From Amphirosellinia nigrospora (lineage: Eukaryota; Ascomycota; Sordariomycetes; Xylariales; Xylariaceae): a stretch of 64,000 nucleotides of DNA. Positions within the stretch are counted from its first letter, which is position 1. Every line of letters starts with the position of its first letter. Where the stretch lies: contig SCHM01000002.1 of assembly GCA_004123355.1 (NCBI GenBank), positions 7,041,569-7,105,568 of the forward strand, given 5' to 3'. Both the position numbers and the translations under genes were made by a program. Below are positions 1-12,149 of the stretch, piece after piece. Under the pieces are notes generated by a model. It was not told the DNA's origin and did not search any database. It saw nothing but the letters and a program-made list of their open reading frames with translations.

Positions 1-1
1 A

Positions 2-937
2 ACCTTCGACACACGTCTCGATATCCTGGCCTGTCTCGAATTCATCCGCAAACAGTATCCGACCCTCGCAGTGACGACGAAAGACAGCTCCGGACGGGAG
101 ACAGTGAAGCACGAACCCGAACCGATCTATACCATCGCCCATTGCATGGCAGCGTGGCATTTTCGACCGGCCTGCTCGACGGCACCATCCCGGCGAAATG
201 GGTCAGGGGTGTGACATGTAGCCAAGTCTTCATGAACCCGATGTGGAACTGCATGAACCTCATCAAGGCCCTGGCGTTGCCGATACCCGCGGACACGCTA
301 TACCGGCTCTTCGCGGGTAACTGGTTCAGCTGCAGCACGGGCAAGAACGATAGCTACGTGCAGAAGGCACTGAACGAGCTGCTGCGATTCATGCCGGACG
401 AGCGCAAGGAGATCTGCAACAACGCGACGTGCCACCGCATCTCGCTCGTGTTCGCGCGGTGCTGGAACCACCGCAACCTCAACGAGGCCACGCACCGGCA
501 GATCGACCGCTTCTTCGGCGGCGTCAACATGACGCTACTCCACCTACTCATGAAGCAGGGCGTCGAGGGCCACGTCATGTCCAACGGCCCCTTGTATGAG
601 CGCCTCGACACGCCCGACAACGTGCGTAAGCTCAAGGGTATCCCATTCCTGCTATTCGTCGGCGGAGATAACGCCGTGTTGAGCCCTGAGAGCACGGAGC
701 GCACGTACGGTCCTCACCGACACCTTCAGCTCCCACCATGATGGCGGCATCCAGTACCGTCGCCGCGTCGTGCCTGACTACGGACACTTAGACTGCTGGA
801 TGGGCCGCAACGCCGAAGGATGTCTACCCGTTCGTCTGGAGGAGGTTGACCGCGTGGTCCGGGGGCCACTGTACAAATTCGAAGCCTCACGACAGTTCAA
901 GGCAATGATCGACTCGGGCGAACTGCTCGCCCAATGA
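2..937 (+). CDS. 3' part of alpha/beta-hydrolase domain, GMC/cholesterol-oxidase-like oxidoreductase (partial, frame-broken)
   Basis: This is the C-terminal part of a protein whose start lies left of the window. The reading begins TFDTRLDILACLEFIRKQYP and ends at TGA 935-937. The visible part is an alpha/beta-hydrolase fold: the nucleophile elbow reads AHCMG (Cys in the nucleophile position), a late acid strand reads FLLFVGGDN, and the His segment reads PDYGHLDCWMGRN. In fungi I know this domain fused behind a FAD-dependent GMC oxidoreductase related to cholesterol oxidase; that fusion is inferred because the FAD part is outside. The frame changes at about 149 (ATGGC where ATGGGC would continue the fold), 709, 822 and 839 (TGGAG for TGGGAG), so no single ORF spans it. 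It could be a pseudogene or contain sequence errors. The substrate cannot be told. Confidence 0.62.
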
Positions 938-2492
938 GCAACAAAAGATATGCCAGTTGGTAATAGGAGTTGCTGATGCCGTAAGATGTTGTACAAATAT
1001 TGGTTGGGCATATGTTCATTGTTTCTGGGTGTGGAAAATTGGGTTCGGTTGTCATTCTTAACTCGGAAAAGGGGTTCAGGGCGTTAGAAGCTATGGCCTC
1101 GATGGCCGGGGTAGAAGGCATTATGTTGTTGTCATCTCGGTTGGTTCCTGTATAGTCTGCTGACATTTAACGGGGTATCGTTTCGACATTGGACGGATGG
1201 TTATCATCTTGGGCTGTATGACATGTTTAGCGTGGATTAGTTGCGAGATATTTACAACTCGAATGTTATTATTGTCTTTCCTCGGAAGCTACACATTTGG
1301 AGGCGTTTGTGTTAAGAGTTGTAGTATGGATGTTGAATTTAAGCAAAGTTCTGACCTAAAGAGTTTGCGGCGATATGTCTTCGTACTTTGTTCCGTCCTA
1401 CCGTATGGTCCGAGTTTGGGCTTCTTTTTCATGATAAAGAGGGTCTGCGAGAAGCTTTCTAGTAACTGCTAGTTGCTAGCCGTGCAGCGGATTCATCAGC
1501 GTTTCGGTTCAAGAATGGTTGGAAGTTTACAGCTGATTCATGTCCCTCATAATAGCTCAGCCCCCCTTTTCTTTTCTTTTTTCTTTCTTTCTTTCCTCTT
1601 CGTTTTAGATGAGCTTAGAATTATAAACACTCAAGTTATGTTGACTAATTTATGTGCTAATTCATCCAAGGTCTCGAAACCTCGTCAAACAATGAAACCA
1701 AGGCGTCTGACTAGCCGAGTCGTGCTCCGCGTGCCTTCTCGTGTGTGTGCTTGTGTTTTCTTTCCGCTTTTTTTCCGCGGTTTTGAAAACTACCTGATTC
1801 TTAACAATTCCATTGGACCCCGATGACAGCACTTAATGTAGAAACCTACCGGGCTCACATACATCTTTTGTCCCCATAGCCTCTGAGTGCTCTCTCCACG
1901 TACTTATGGTTGAGTTCTGGACAAGATCCTGAACCGTTCTTACCAACTACCACATTGTTTTTAAACTTCCTCCTTTCACAAACCTTCCTTTCCCATGAAA
2001 GTGACAGCTCATCTCCAGGCAGACATTTCCTTAACGCCTAGGCATTTAACCACTAGGCATTTAAGAAGTGCACATTTTGAGTCTCCAACTTGGGTATTCT
2101 ATTCACACCACTTTTGTTAGTTGTTAGCTAATCTCAAGAGGTTATTTTAATGCAACAGTGTTCTGCAACATTGAGGCTGCTAATCTTTTTGCTCAAGACA
2201 TTTCCCTACATCACCTTGTCCTGGACTGAGAGAGACAAGAGAGTTGCATATAAGTACCTGAGTACCTTTAGGTACCTTACGGTAGGCACCACAGCATGGC
2301 TGTCGACGCACTAACAAGCCCTGGATGGTGGAACCAGCCACGCTAATCTTCAGCCACAGGCCTCGCATCTTAGGCTATAGCCAACCCCTGCCAGCCCAGA
2401 TACAAGGCTCAAGTACAGCGGTAGCAAGTAAGTACATAAGGTAGCATCAGTACATGTTTGATAGCTTCCTAGCGATAAGCCGCAGATGACCT
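938..2492. other. intergenic, no gene recognised
   Basis: I see no coding signal that continues across frames. The stretch holds a polypyrimidine tract around 1560-1605, two direct copies of CTAGGCATTTAA (2038-2049 and 2053-2064), and a cluster of GTACCT/TAGGTACC-type words around 2255-2285. The last part should be the promoter of the chromodomain gene. Confidence 0.5.
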
Positions 2493-5400
2493 ATGTCGGC
2501 CACGATTACACCTGTCGCAGTGGACTCGCAAGCACCGCAGGACGGCACCGGTAAGCACCTTTTTCTATTACACCATCGCAGGGACGACATAGATTCTTGA
2601 CGATCTTGTAATCTGTCTGCGCGCATCGCATTTATTATTGGGGAAGACTAATACGAGGGCTGCCGTACCGCCACAGATCGTCCTCAACGAAGAAGAATAA
2701 CCCGGTCAATGATCAAGGCCCCAGAACAGACCTTCCCGAAGAAACCCACGATCACCGGACGCGACCTCGAGACCACCTCGCCGGCAGTCCCGACCCAACC
2801 CCAGTCTAAGTCTAAACCCAAGGCTAAGAAGCCGAAACAAAACACCAAGTCCGAGTCCGAGTCCGACCAGGGCTGGTTCGCCATCCGTGATATCATCGAC
2901 GAGAAGATAGAGCGCGGCGCATTTTCTACTTGGTAGACTGGGAAGGGACCGACGAGAACGGACGCCGCTACGACCCAACCTGGGTATGTTACTTCACCTT
3001 TCCTGTCACCTCGCATCGCATACAGGGTTAACCACTAACCACACGCTATAGGAACCGGAGGCGAACGTGACTGACGTTGCGATCGACGCCTGGCGGGACA
3101 ATAAGAACGAGCAAACATCCAAGGCCGCCGATGCGCCGGGCCACGACAGGGATCCCCCGTCGCTGGAATCAACACAGGAGACACAAGAAACCCCAGAGCT
3201 TAAGCAGAGGTACCCTGATAGCACACCCGTGAGACCTTCTGGAGACAGGGCTTACAAACGCAGGCGAACCGACGCATCTCACGGCCTCCCATCGTCAAGC
3301 CCAGTTGTACGCCCAGAGCCGAATGAGCAGCTAATTTCATCTTCGGATCACCAGGACACTGGAAATCCAGGGGACGACGACCCGCCGCAGGCTGGACAGG
3401 TTGCACAGTATCAGGGGGCTAATATAGTAGTTGAGCTTCCACGTGTGCCACCTGCCTTCGACCCCTCGGAGTATCGAGCCATTGCGAGCGAAGCATCTTC
3501 CCAAGCCACTATAATAATAGAGCAGCGGGCACTTATGAGGAGCCAACGGACCATTCCCGATTCACAAGAGATATCCGGCACGTCGGTATCTGAGGCGCAC
3601 GGCAGCTATTCCGAGCCTCCTGACTTGTTTGTGGAAAGTCAACGCTCGGGGACCCGTTGCCTCCGCTTGGGCCACCGGAAAACTCAGTGCGCGCTTCTCC
3701 CTCTTCAGACATCCCTTCTCGTCAACCAGACACGCGGATTGTTTACCTTTCTGGGTTTTTCGCAAACCCTAATCTGTCCACGAACTCTGCGGCCAACCCT
3801 GGCCCTAACTATAATCAAAGTCTATTGCCTATAACATCTACCGGTCCCTTCCAGGGGCCTGTGAATCAGTCAAGTCCCGTTTTTCAAACCCAGCCGGACG
3901 GTAACTACGAAATTGGTGCCACGACCTCTCAGGCGACCACCACCATCCCCGAGTCGCTTCCACGGCACTCCAACACGCAGGTCTCTCAGGAGTCGGAGAG
4001 TCAGTATTCACATACCACGAATAGAAATTCGACACCAAGCAACTCCCAAGCAGCTCAGATCGTCCAGCCCCTAAGTAGTCACCCAGGTGAGTCTACTTCC
4101 CAGAGCTATTCAGATTTCTCAGTGTTTGGGGAGTACAGAGCTGTGCCTGAGACCGTACCTGAGACCGCACCCAGGGAAGAGGGCGCGCAGATAGACGTCG
4201 AAGATTCAAGTCAGGCCCTCGGCGCGTTGGACGGCAATACTGGGATATCCGCTCCATCTCAAGGGCACGAACCCCCGTCGTCCTCTGGATCACCTCGAAA
4301 GTCACAATCAACCTGGGGCAGTAACAGGTCTGGATTACGTCGCACAACACTTGGACCCCCGCAGCAAGTTGAGCCTGGCACGCCTACCAACATGGATGGC
4401 GCATCCACAACTGGGATGCCCCTTTCGGCTAAGGAGAGATTTAGGCTTCTCCGGGAAGAGCACTTCAAGTCTTCCTCTGTGGCGGCGTCAACACCATCGG
4501 CTGCGTCATCACCGGTGCCATTAGAGAACAACGCCTATGTTTCTCACCGCACTACCCCTCAAACAGAAGTCCGCACCAATAATGAACAGTTCTCTGTGGC
4601 CGATTTATCCACACCGTTGATATCGCCCATGCCGCCAACTCCGTCCGGCACGGGGCAGACGCAGACCGGACCATCGCTAGAGTCAGCGGAAGCTCGCATC
4701 AACTCTGTTCCTCCACATGAGCACAATCCGTTGTCCTTGGAATCTTACGACTCGCCCCGTGCAGTTCTAGAGCAGCCAGTGACTCTAGACCCGTCCAGTC
4801 TTACACTCTCTATCGAGAATGACGTGGAGGGTAGCCCTTCTGTGCCAACGGACGATGGCCTTGCCTCTGGTCCTCCCCCCGATTCAATCAATTCGGACGA
4901 AGATGAGATGCAAACAGATTATCCACGGAGCCTCCTACCTCATGTGCCCACTGGCCCTTACGAGTACCTTATTACCCTCCCCTTCGCAACAAGCATCCGG
5001 CCGCAATACAACAACATTATCCGAGAGTACGAGGTATTCTTTCGCGAGTATAACGCCTCCTTTCAAGTCTTTCCACACCAGACGCCGCGAAAATTTATTG
5101 TCGAGAAAGTTGATATGATGTTCTCTCGGCTTTTCGACATATGCGACTTCCCTCCTTTCCTTGATAGCCTCACGTCCATGTCACCAGAACAGGTCACGAG
5201 ACACGTTATTGGTGCAAATGCCAAATTCTCCTTTGTGGCCGAGTTGCTCGATAATCTGAGGGCTTTAAATTCAGATAAGAAGGTCTTAATACTTGTCCGC
5301 CCAGGGAAACTAATGGATCTGCTTGGCCAAGTGATACAAAGCAGAGGCTGTCACTACATTCGATCGGGTCAGGAGGTCGTCAGCACAGTAGATGCTAAGC

Positions 5401-7080
5401 ATCCACTAACCGTCTCTCTCTCCTCCACCTCAGACGATGAGTCTTCGACTTCTGCAAACGTCGATGTTGTCATTGCCTTTGACCACACCTTTCGGCAAGA
5501 ACTAGTCTGCCAACGAATCAAAACACCCCTCCCATCATTTTAGCGCTTGTTAGTACCGCGTCCATACAACACCTAAATATGCGCATCGTGGGAGATCTAC
5601 AACCATTGGAACGAAAAAATGTGCTTTTGTTGGCATTAGTGAAAGCTATGCGATACATCGAGGACCCCGATCCTTCAGAATCACTTTTTTCCATCGCCGA
5701 CAAGTTTGCTAGACGTATCCAGATGTCAGAGGAGGGCGATGATGGTTTTTATTGGGAGCCCCCATCAGTTCCTACTGAGATTTTTGATGACCTATATGCA
5801 GAAAGCTCTCAAATAGAAGCAACGCAGCTGAGTGGCCAAGGTTTAAGCCTTAGCCATCACCCTGATAGTAGAAAGCGATCTTACGTAAGTCAAAAGGTGT
5901 GCTATCGTAGCCAGTACTGATGAGAACTAGGTCGATGATGAGAATGATCAGAGTCTACCGAAGAGGCCGAAAATGTCTCAACCGCAGGTAGTGACATCTT
6001 TGAATCCTATCAGCGACGGCGTAAGGAATTGCTTGGGATGATGTTACCCGAAGCTCGGACGGGGACACTGATAGTATCGGTTGACAAATTGCAAGCACTA
6101 TCCAACAAAGTTAGAATCCCTATTATCAACCAATCTATGAATTTTTTACTGACACTGTACAGTTCGCTGAACTTGTGTCTAAACTGGAACAAAGCAAAGC
6201 GAGAAACCGAATTCCGGCAACTGAGTGACCGAGCCCAGAGAGAAGTCAATAGCTATGTGTCCTCCATTAATAAGATCCAGACAAGATATATGGAAGCTTT
6301 GAAAGAGCGTGGCATATTCGAAGCTGATTGCAAAACTGCTCAAGAACAGGCCTCAGTGCTAAGCGGAAGTCTCGAGTCCTGCCGGACAGAAATTGCCACC
6401 TTAAAGGCGACTCGCACAGAACTGGAGAAGAAGCTAGCCGAAGCTAACAATGCGCTTCTCCATTCATCTAACCCCGACCTCGTTAAGATGGCGGAGATGG
6501 AAAGGGCCTCGAATGCAGCCAATACAGACGTACAGCAGCTAAAGAAGAAACTAGTCGTGATGCAAAGCGACTTAGAGTACCGCGAGAATCAGTACAAGAA
6601 ACAATCTCAGCACGCCACCAACTTATTATCAGAGAACCGAAGCTACGAAAATAAGATCCAGGAGTTACAACGTAAAGCTGACGACAATATTGTCGAGGTT
6701 AACAAAGTCCAGAGTCGCGATGAGATCCGAACGCTTACTCAGCAGGTAAAAGCAGAAGAATATAGTCCGCGAACGCACCACGGAACTCAACAGAATCAAA
6801 GAAGAACTCAAATCGCTCAAGAGCGGACGTAGGGAAACGAGACAGTCTAGCGTACCTCGTAGTCCTCGGCTGAGCTCCCTAGGGGTCATGAGCCCACGAA
6901 ACGGCACCCGGGGTCCAAGTGCAATGGGAGGACCGAGCAGCAGTCGGGGACTAGTCCTCAACCACCAGCGGCCGTCCTCGATGGACTTGCCGGCTCAGGA
7001 AACGGTGCGCAAAACGCCGCCCTATTCAACCAAGGGCCGGGCCCAATAGATATGCGCACCTGCGTGACCAGAGATTCTAA
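2493..7080 (+). CDS. chromodomain protein with HDA1-complex subunit 2/3-like domain and coiled coil (frame-broken)
   Basis: Probable chromatin-silencing protein related to yeast Hda3 and possibly Neurospora CDP-2. The start ATG 2493 gives a 58-nt exon (donor GTAAGC 2551) that joins in frame to 2677 and on into the MIKAPEQ segment. A chromodomain follows (WFAIRDIIDEK, then FYLVDWEGTDENG, then WEPEANVTDVAIDAW), split by an intron at 2984-3051. After about 450 low-complexity S/P/T/Q-rich residues comes a fold like the HDA1-complex subunit 2/3 family (YLITLPFATSIRPQYNNII to VLILVRPGKLMDLLG, 4950-5310). A long C-terminal coiled coil (6180-6820) and a tail RYAHLRD follow. Frame changes occur near 2911, 3650, 5495, 6025, 6195, 6757, 6960 and 7045. 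The 3650 site is a GGGG run that needs one more G. The exact end depends on the last break. Family call is firm; exact orthology is not. Confidence 0.72.
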
Positions 7081-8306
7081 TACAACGCCTCGACTAGATT
7101 ACCTAGACTGGTAGGTTGTGTGAACCTGATGATTTTTTTTTCGTGCTTTACTAGAGGGCGAGCGGCCTGGTTTGGGACGTTTTGAGTTTGGCGTTTGGGA
7201 CATTGTGTGTATGAAGAATAGGAGGAATCGAATGGGCCTGGGTTGTGTACCATACAACCATGATTCTTCCCAGGCGCCTTGCGCTATTAGATCCCTTGAT
7301 ACCCAATCACGATGAAGTTCTCGTCATTGGTGACTTATTGTCATCTTGCTTGCCATGCCAGATCAAAAAAAGATCAACAACCTGGCGGGGGGCGGGGTGG
7401 AGGGGAAGCACTTCTAGCCGGTATGTAGAACAGACAAATGAACGACGATTACCACTTTTACGGATTTTGTTTTGAAAGTGTCATGTTTTGCTGTTCTAGC
7501 TTCTCAGCGCTCCATCTTGCATTCTACGTTTTCATGGGAATAGTAACAGTGAACGAATGGACGTACAGACGAACGATTTTCGACGTATTCCGCCACATCT
7601 AGTATTACGGTGTTACGCAATCTCTAGTTCTAAGTGTAGTCTACACATAATAGAGATGATGTCTTTTACCCAAGTCGAAATACCAGAAAACGCATGTGAG
7701 TGAGCCAACGGACAGGTGTATACGATCCATAGGTAAGTAGGTACCGAGGAACTAGGGTAATTCGCTCCTACGTGATATACCACACAACCTGCATAGTGAC
7801 CGAATGCATAGCATTTCTAGTGCTTTCATTCGTTATGAAACATCTCACTAGATAGGCATGACAAGATGACGATGATGATGACCGGGCACTGGGTTGGAAC
7901 AACGGTGCTTTACACAGAATAAAAAGAAACACGAGCCGCCGCGCCTCTAACTTTCACTCAAATGCGTCAAATGCCATCAGCCAACAAACTTCCACGGTAT
8001 TGTCTTTTTCGCCGCATCTACGGCGAGAAATACTCAGATCTCTAACGTTGGTTGATAAAAAAAGGGTTGTTTATAGTGGTAGTAGACATATACACGTAGG
8101 TCGGGTTGCATGGCATCCAAAAGCTAGCGCCAAGCCCCATCCAAGGGGAGAGAGTTCCTCGTTTCCGCCGAACAGCTTGCTTCGCTCTCCCGGCTCACGA
8201 GACGGAAAACTTGGGCGGGCCCAGTTGCTCGCCATACTGGCCCCCAAGGTTTTCTCGGCAGAAGTTCGTGTGCTCGGTCGTTGGCGGAGGCGCTTGTCGA
8301 GGATAT
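7081..8306. other. intergenic between convergent genes
   Basis: 3' flanks of the chromodomain gene and of cox6, which converge here. A G-rich patch (GGCGGGGGGCGGGG-like, around 7384-7400) and a TAGGTACC-type word at 7738 are visible. No gene recognised. Confidence 0.5.
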
Positions 8307-9141
8307 TTATTTGGCCTCCTCGGGATACATCTCCTCCTTTAGTATGATGCCAAACTCCTCACGCAGGGGCTTCAGCTCAGCGAGGTACTGCTCGTACTGG
8401 CCGTTGTTCTCGACCTTGGCCTTAACACCCTCGAAAACGCGGACAGCGGTGGGGTAGTCGTTGACCCTTCTTGCGGCCCTCAGAGCGGCCTGGAGGACGG
8501 AGGGAGAGGGGACGAGATCGTAGGCGAAGGCGTTGTTCAGGTTACGCTATTGGGCAGAGTAAGTCAGTTGTTCGATTCATCAGTTGATTAATTTATCGAT
8601 TAGTTTGGGAGTATTTGTGTCTTTCGTTGAACTGTGATGCAATCGGGTCAAGGGAACCAAAGGTGGAGCTCGATAGACAGGTAGGTAGGTCTGTGGTTTG
8701 GTGTCAGGAAAAAAGACGACGAACCTGGAGCTCGAACACATCCTGCACACTGTCGAATTCCTTCTCGTATCTGCGCAAAGCCTTCGTTAGCCTCCAAATG
8801 ACGTCTTCTAAGGTTTGCGAAGGCAATTGGCGCATATTGTAGCTTCCCGCCCAAATTCCGAGATAGTTAGGCTCCCGGCCGTAATATCCCGATGCCCGTC
8901 CGGTCGTGAGGCAGCTCTCCTCCAAATGGTGTGTCCCTTACCTAGCGGTAAACTCCTCGAAGGTCTCTTCCTGGTGCTCGCTTCGGCGGGGGACGGTGGT
9001 GCTGAAGTTGAGGCTGGACCCGGCAAGCAGACCTGGGACGATGGCGGCGCTGGCCCGCGAGGGAGCGACGGGACGGTATGCGCGGAAAAAGGTCTGAGTA
9101 GGGCCGCGGACGGCAACGCGCAAGAGAGAGTTGGAAGCCAT
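8307..9141 (-). CDS. cox6: cytochrome c oxidase subunit VI (Cox6, subunit Va family), mitochondrial
   Basis: Nuclear-encoded subunit of respiratory complex IV. There are three exons: 8942-9141, 8725-8770 and 8307-8546. All junctions are GT-AG and in phase, giving 161 residues with no break. The N-terminus is a basic, Ser/Arg-rich mitochondrial presequence (MASNSLLRVAVRG...). The mature part has the family core EEFTARYEKEFDSVQDVFEL, RNLNNAFAYDLVPSP and the C-terminus EEMYPEEAK. Length and motifs match fungal Cox6, which binds the matrix side of the enzyme. A CCAATCA box lies about 225 nt upstream, compatible with control by the HAP complex as in other respiratory genes (inference). The elongase gene lies 1.8 kb beyond the promoter in the opposite orientation. 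Confidence 0.95.
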
Positions 9142-10950
9142 GGCGAGTCCAAGTACTAGGAAGGTGGTAGAGTGGAGAGGTAGAGGGCGGTCGGCTAGCT
9201 GGCTGATGAGGGAGAGTATTGGTGATGTCGGACAGTCGAGGCGGGTCAAGTCGAACACTAATAAAATCTGCCATCGAATGATCCCGCTGACAGTGGTGGT
9301 GCTGGCAAGTGGCAGGAGAAAATACAGGGCAGAAGTCACTCGTCACTGGCCGAAATCGTCGTCTCTGATTGGTGCCGACTGCTCGATATATGGGAACCGG
9401 TTGAGACATGTGGGGAGATATGTGGGGGGTGGGTCCCTAGTGTACATGACCCAATCGAGCAACCTCAACTGCTCTAGGCAGACTCTCTGGGATATTGCCT
9501 GTGCATCGACTAAAGGTTGATATGATTGTCGAGTTTGTCGAGTCATATTCTTCCTGGTGTTATATCACGGGAGTTGATAGGCGTTTATTTATAATCAGAT
9601 GGAGACTGCCCAAGATAAAAAGAATATCTACTTTACACCTATTAGAAACATCCACTTCAAGTTGTGCTATCACGTACAATTCCCATCTAACCTACTTACA
9701 AAACCCCTAGTGTGAGACACTTCAGAGTGCAGTATCTACCACATCTCCTATGTGAACTGCTATTGATTCAGATGAGCCGTACCACATTACTTTGTATATA
9801 AAACGTAATTCTACAGCGTTCAACATAAAAGAGATCATGGTAAATTGAGAGTTGTAACTGGTGGCCTGAGAGCTCAAGGTGGTATCAATTAAGGGTACCT
9901 AGGTAGGTACTATCTTAAATAGTTCGCTTAACAGGACATGCTTGTGATATATCCAATCTTTATCATGTAAGCAATATCTGTCGAGTAGGTATAATCAATC
10001 TGATTCTTATTGGCTGTCGAGAACACGGACACTAATTTACGTCACTTTTCGGCATTGCATCCCCAAGACCTTGGAGATGGTAATATTAGATAACCGATCC
10101 GAACTTGTATCAATTGCTTCCGAGGCTTCCTCGGTATTAATACCTTATGTACAGACCAATTAATAACAGGATTACAAGTGCCACAGTAGATAGATTATGC
10201 TGTACGGCTGCTGTACTATGTATGATGAAGGGGGGGATGTGGAATGTGGCTACAGAATACACGCATTCTGATAGGGCTGGTCCAGTATATAATCATATCG
10301 TTCAGTGCTGTACCTACCTAGTATGATCTAGTCCCTTGCACGTGCGTTCCTAGATATACAACTAGGTAGGCCTGCAGGTCCAGGTCTGTCCAAGTAGTCC
10401 AAGTAGTCTGTCCAGGTATTGGTGCTACAGCAAGCCGGGGATGCGATGGATGCTATAGGTTAGCGCACGAGCCACCCACTCACCACAAATTTCCGTGCCG
10501 AGGGCCCGAGAATCCGCGGTGCAGGGGTTCCCGAGCTCGCGCTGGAAAGGAGACGGTCAAGAAAAAAAACTGTCATGCGCGTTCCCCTTTAATGACCCTG
10601 CCTCCCTACTCCAGCAGCCGGAATTGGGTTTGGTTAAACTTTCTTCACGACTTCCGTGTCCGTGTCTGTCTGGTTCTCTGCTTCTTCCCCTTGGGTCGGT
10701 CGACGAATGCGCCGTAGGGGTTCCTCTTAATAATTCTTCCATCGCTTCTTGTCACTCCTTCATCTTAACTTTGTATTATACAACTCGACGTCCGCCGCCC
10801 ATTGCGTCTGACGCAAACCCCTCAGCACGTGTCCATCCGTTACCAACGCCTCCAGCCGAGCATCGTGCACTGACTGCACTCGATCACCATTGATCTCCAT
10901 TTCTTGGTTCCCCGACCCGACGCGTAATACCACGCATAATATAACGCACG
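9142..10950. other. divergent intergenic region cox6 / elongase
   Basis: A shared upstream region of 1.8 kb. The middle (about 9550-10350) is AT-rich with several TAGGTACC/TACCTAGG-type words (around 9893-9912, 10313-10323, 10362-10372). The elongase side (10540-10900) has pyrimidine-rich stretches expected of a fungal promoter and 5' leader. No coding sequence recognised. Confidence 0.5.
9366..9372 (-). promoter_or_regulatory. CCAATCA box upstream of cox6
   Basis: On the minus strand this reads CCAATCA, the preferred target of the fungal CCAAT-binding (HAP/CBC) complex. It sits about 225 nt upstream of the cox6 start codon and in the correct orientation. Function is inferred from position and word only. 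Confidence 0.45.
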
Positions 10951-12149
10951 ATGGCCTCTCCGGCACCCGCTGCGTTGTGGAAGCCTTTCCCATCCCTACT
11001 CTCGATAGGCCCTTCGGTGTGCCCATCTGGCCGTACTTCAGCAAGGCCTTCGAGGCTGTTGTCGGCTACCCTGCCGACGATTTCAGATTCGTCGCCGGCA
11101 AGACCCCGTTATCGACACTGAAAGAATCCCTCATCTTCAGCGTTGTCTACTACAGTATCATCTTCGGTGGTCGCGAGTGGATGCGCAACCGAGAGCCCTT
11201 CAAGCTGAAGACACTATTCTTGATTCACAACTTCATCCTCACCTCCGTCAGCGCCCTCCTCCTCGTTCTCTTCCTCGAACAACTGATCCCCACCGTCGCC
11301 CGGCATGGTCTCTTCCACGCCATTTGCCACGCCGAGGGTGGATGGACGCAGCCTTTGGTGGTTCTGTACTATGTATGCTTGAAGACCCTCCGTTTTGCAC
11401 ACATCCCGAACAACTGCTAACCATGAGTAGCTGAACTACCTCACTAAATACCTTGAGTTCTTGGACACGGTGTTCCTATTCCTTAAGAAAAAGCCACTGA
11501 GTAAGCTCTAGCTACCACAAGTTTCCACTGTACAAGGATACTAATAAAGTGTCATGCAGCCTTCCTGCACTGCTACCACCATGGCGCGACGGCCTTCCTC
11601 TGCTATACTCAGCTTGTCGGTTCGACTTCGGTCTCGTGGGTTGTCATCACCCTCAACTTGACTGTTCATGTCGTCATGTACTGGTACTACTTCCAGAGCG
11701 CTCGGGTGTCAAAATCTGGTGGAAGGAGTGGATCACGCGCCTCCAGATCATCCAGTTCGTCATTGATCTTGGTATGTTAAAAGAGACCCGTATATATCCG
11801 CAGAGCGTGGGTCATATTTGCTAACTATTCATCAGGCTTCGTTTACTTCGCCTCTTACACTTACTTCACATCTACCTACTTCCAATGGATGCCAAATGCT
11901 GGCAAATGTGCTGGCGAGGAATACGCGGCATTTGCTGGTATTGGCACGCTAACCTCCTATTTGGTTCTCTTCATCTCCTTCTACTTCGCCACTTACAAGA
12001 AGGACCGCAAGCCACCAAGCTCGCGCAAGACCCTTCGCCGCATGTCTCAGGCGCCTCTTCCCGGCCCACACGTTGTGCCAGACTCACAGGCAAGAGCCAC
12101 CGGCGCCAAGAAGGCTAACGGATCCACGCCTCGCTCGCGAAAGGCGTAA
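10951..12149 (+). CDS. ELO-family very-long-chain fatty acid elongase (3-ketoacyl-CoA synthase; two 1-nt frame breaks)
   Basis: Condensing enzyme of the ER fatty-acid elongation cycle, extending acyl-CoA with malonyl-CoA. Four exons: 10951-11372, 11431-11500, 11560-11771 and 11836-12149. The diagnostic histidine box HCYHHGAT is in exon 3. Other family signatures are [16 protein letters not shown] just before the box, [11 protein letters not shown] and the C-terminal [15 protein letters not shown]. Several hydrophobic segments fit a seven-helix ER protein, and the basic tail SRKA may aid ER retention. Adding one base at about 10977 (TTGTGG for TTGGTGG) and one at 11705 (GGG for GGGG) makes every exon phase consistent and gives 339 residues. 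Without them the ATG reads out of frame. Closest in type to yeast Elo2/Elo3. Confidence 0.85.

Noticed and set aside
8815-9159. Plus-strand frames across the first cox6 exon
   Set aside because: Antisense shadows of cox6.
10890-10950. Extension of the elongase frame upstream of ATG 10951
   Set aside because: The upstream frame has no ATG and reads non-family sequence. The one-base shift at 10977 explains why the conserved frame appears to start earlier.
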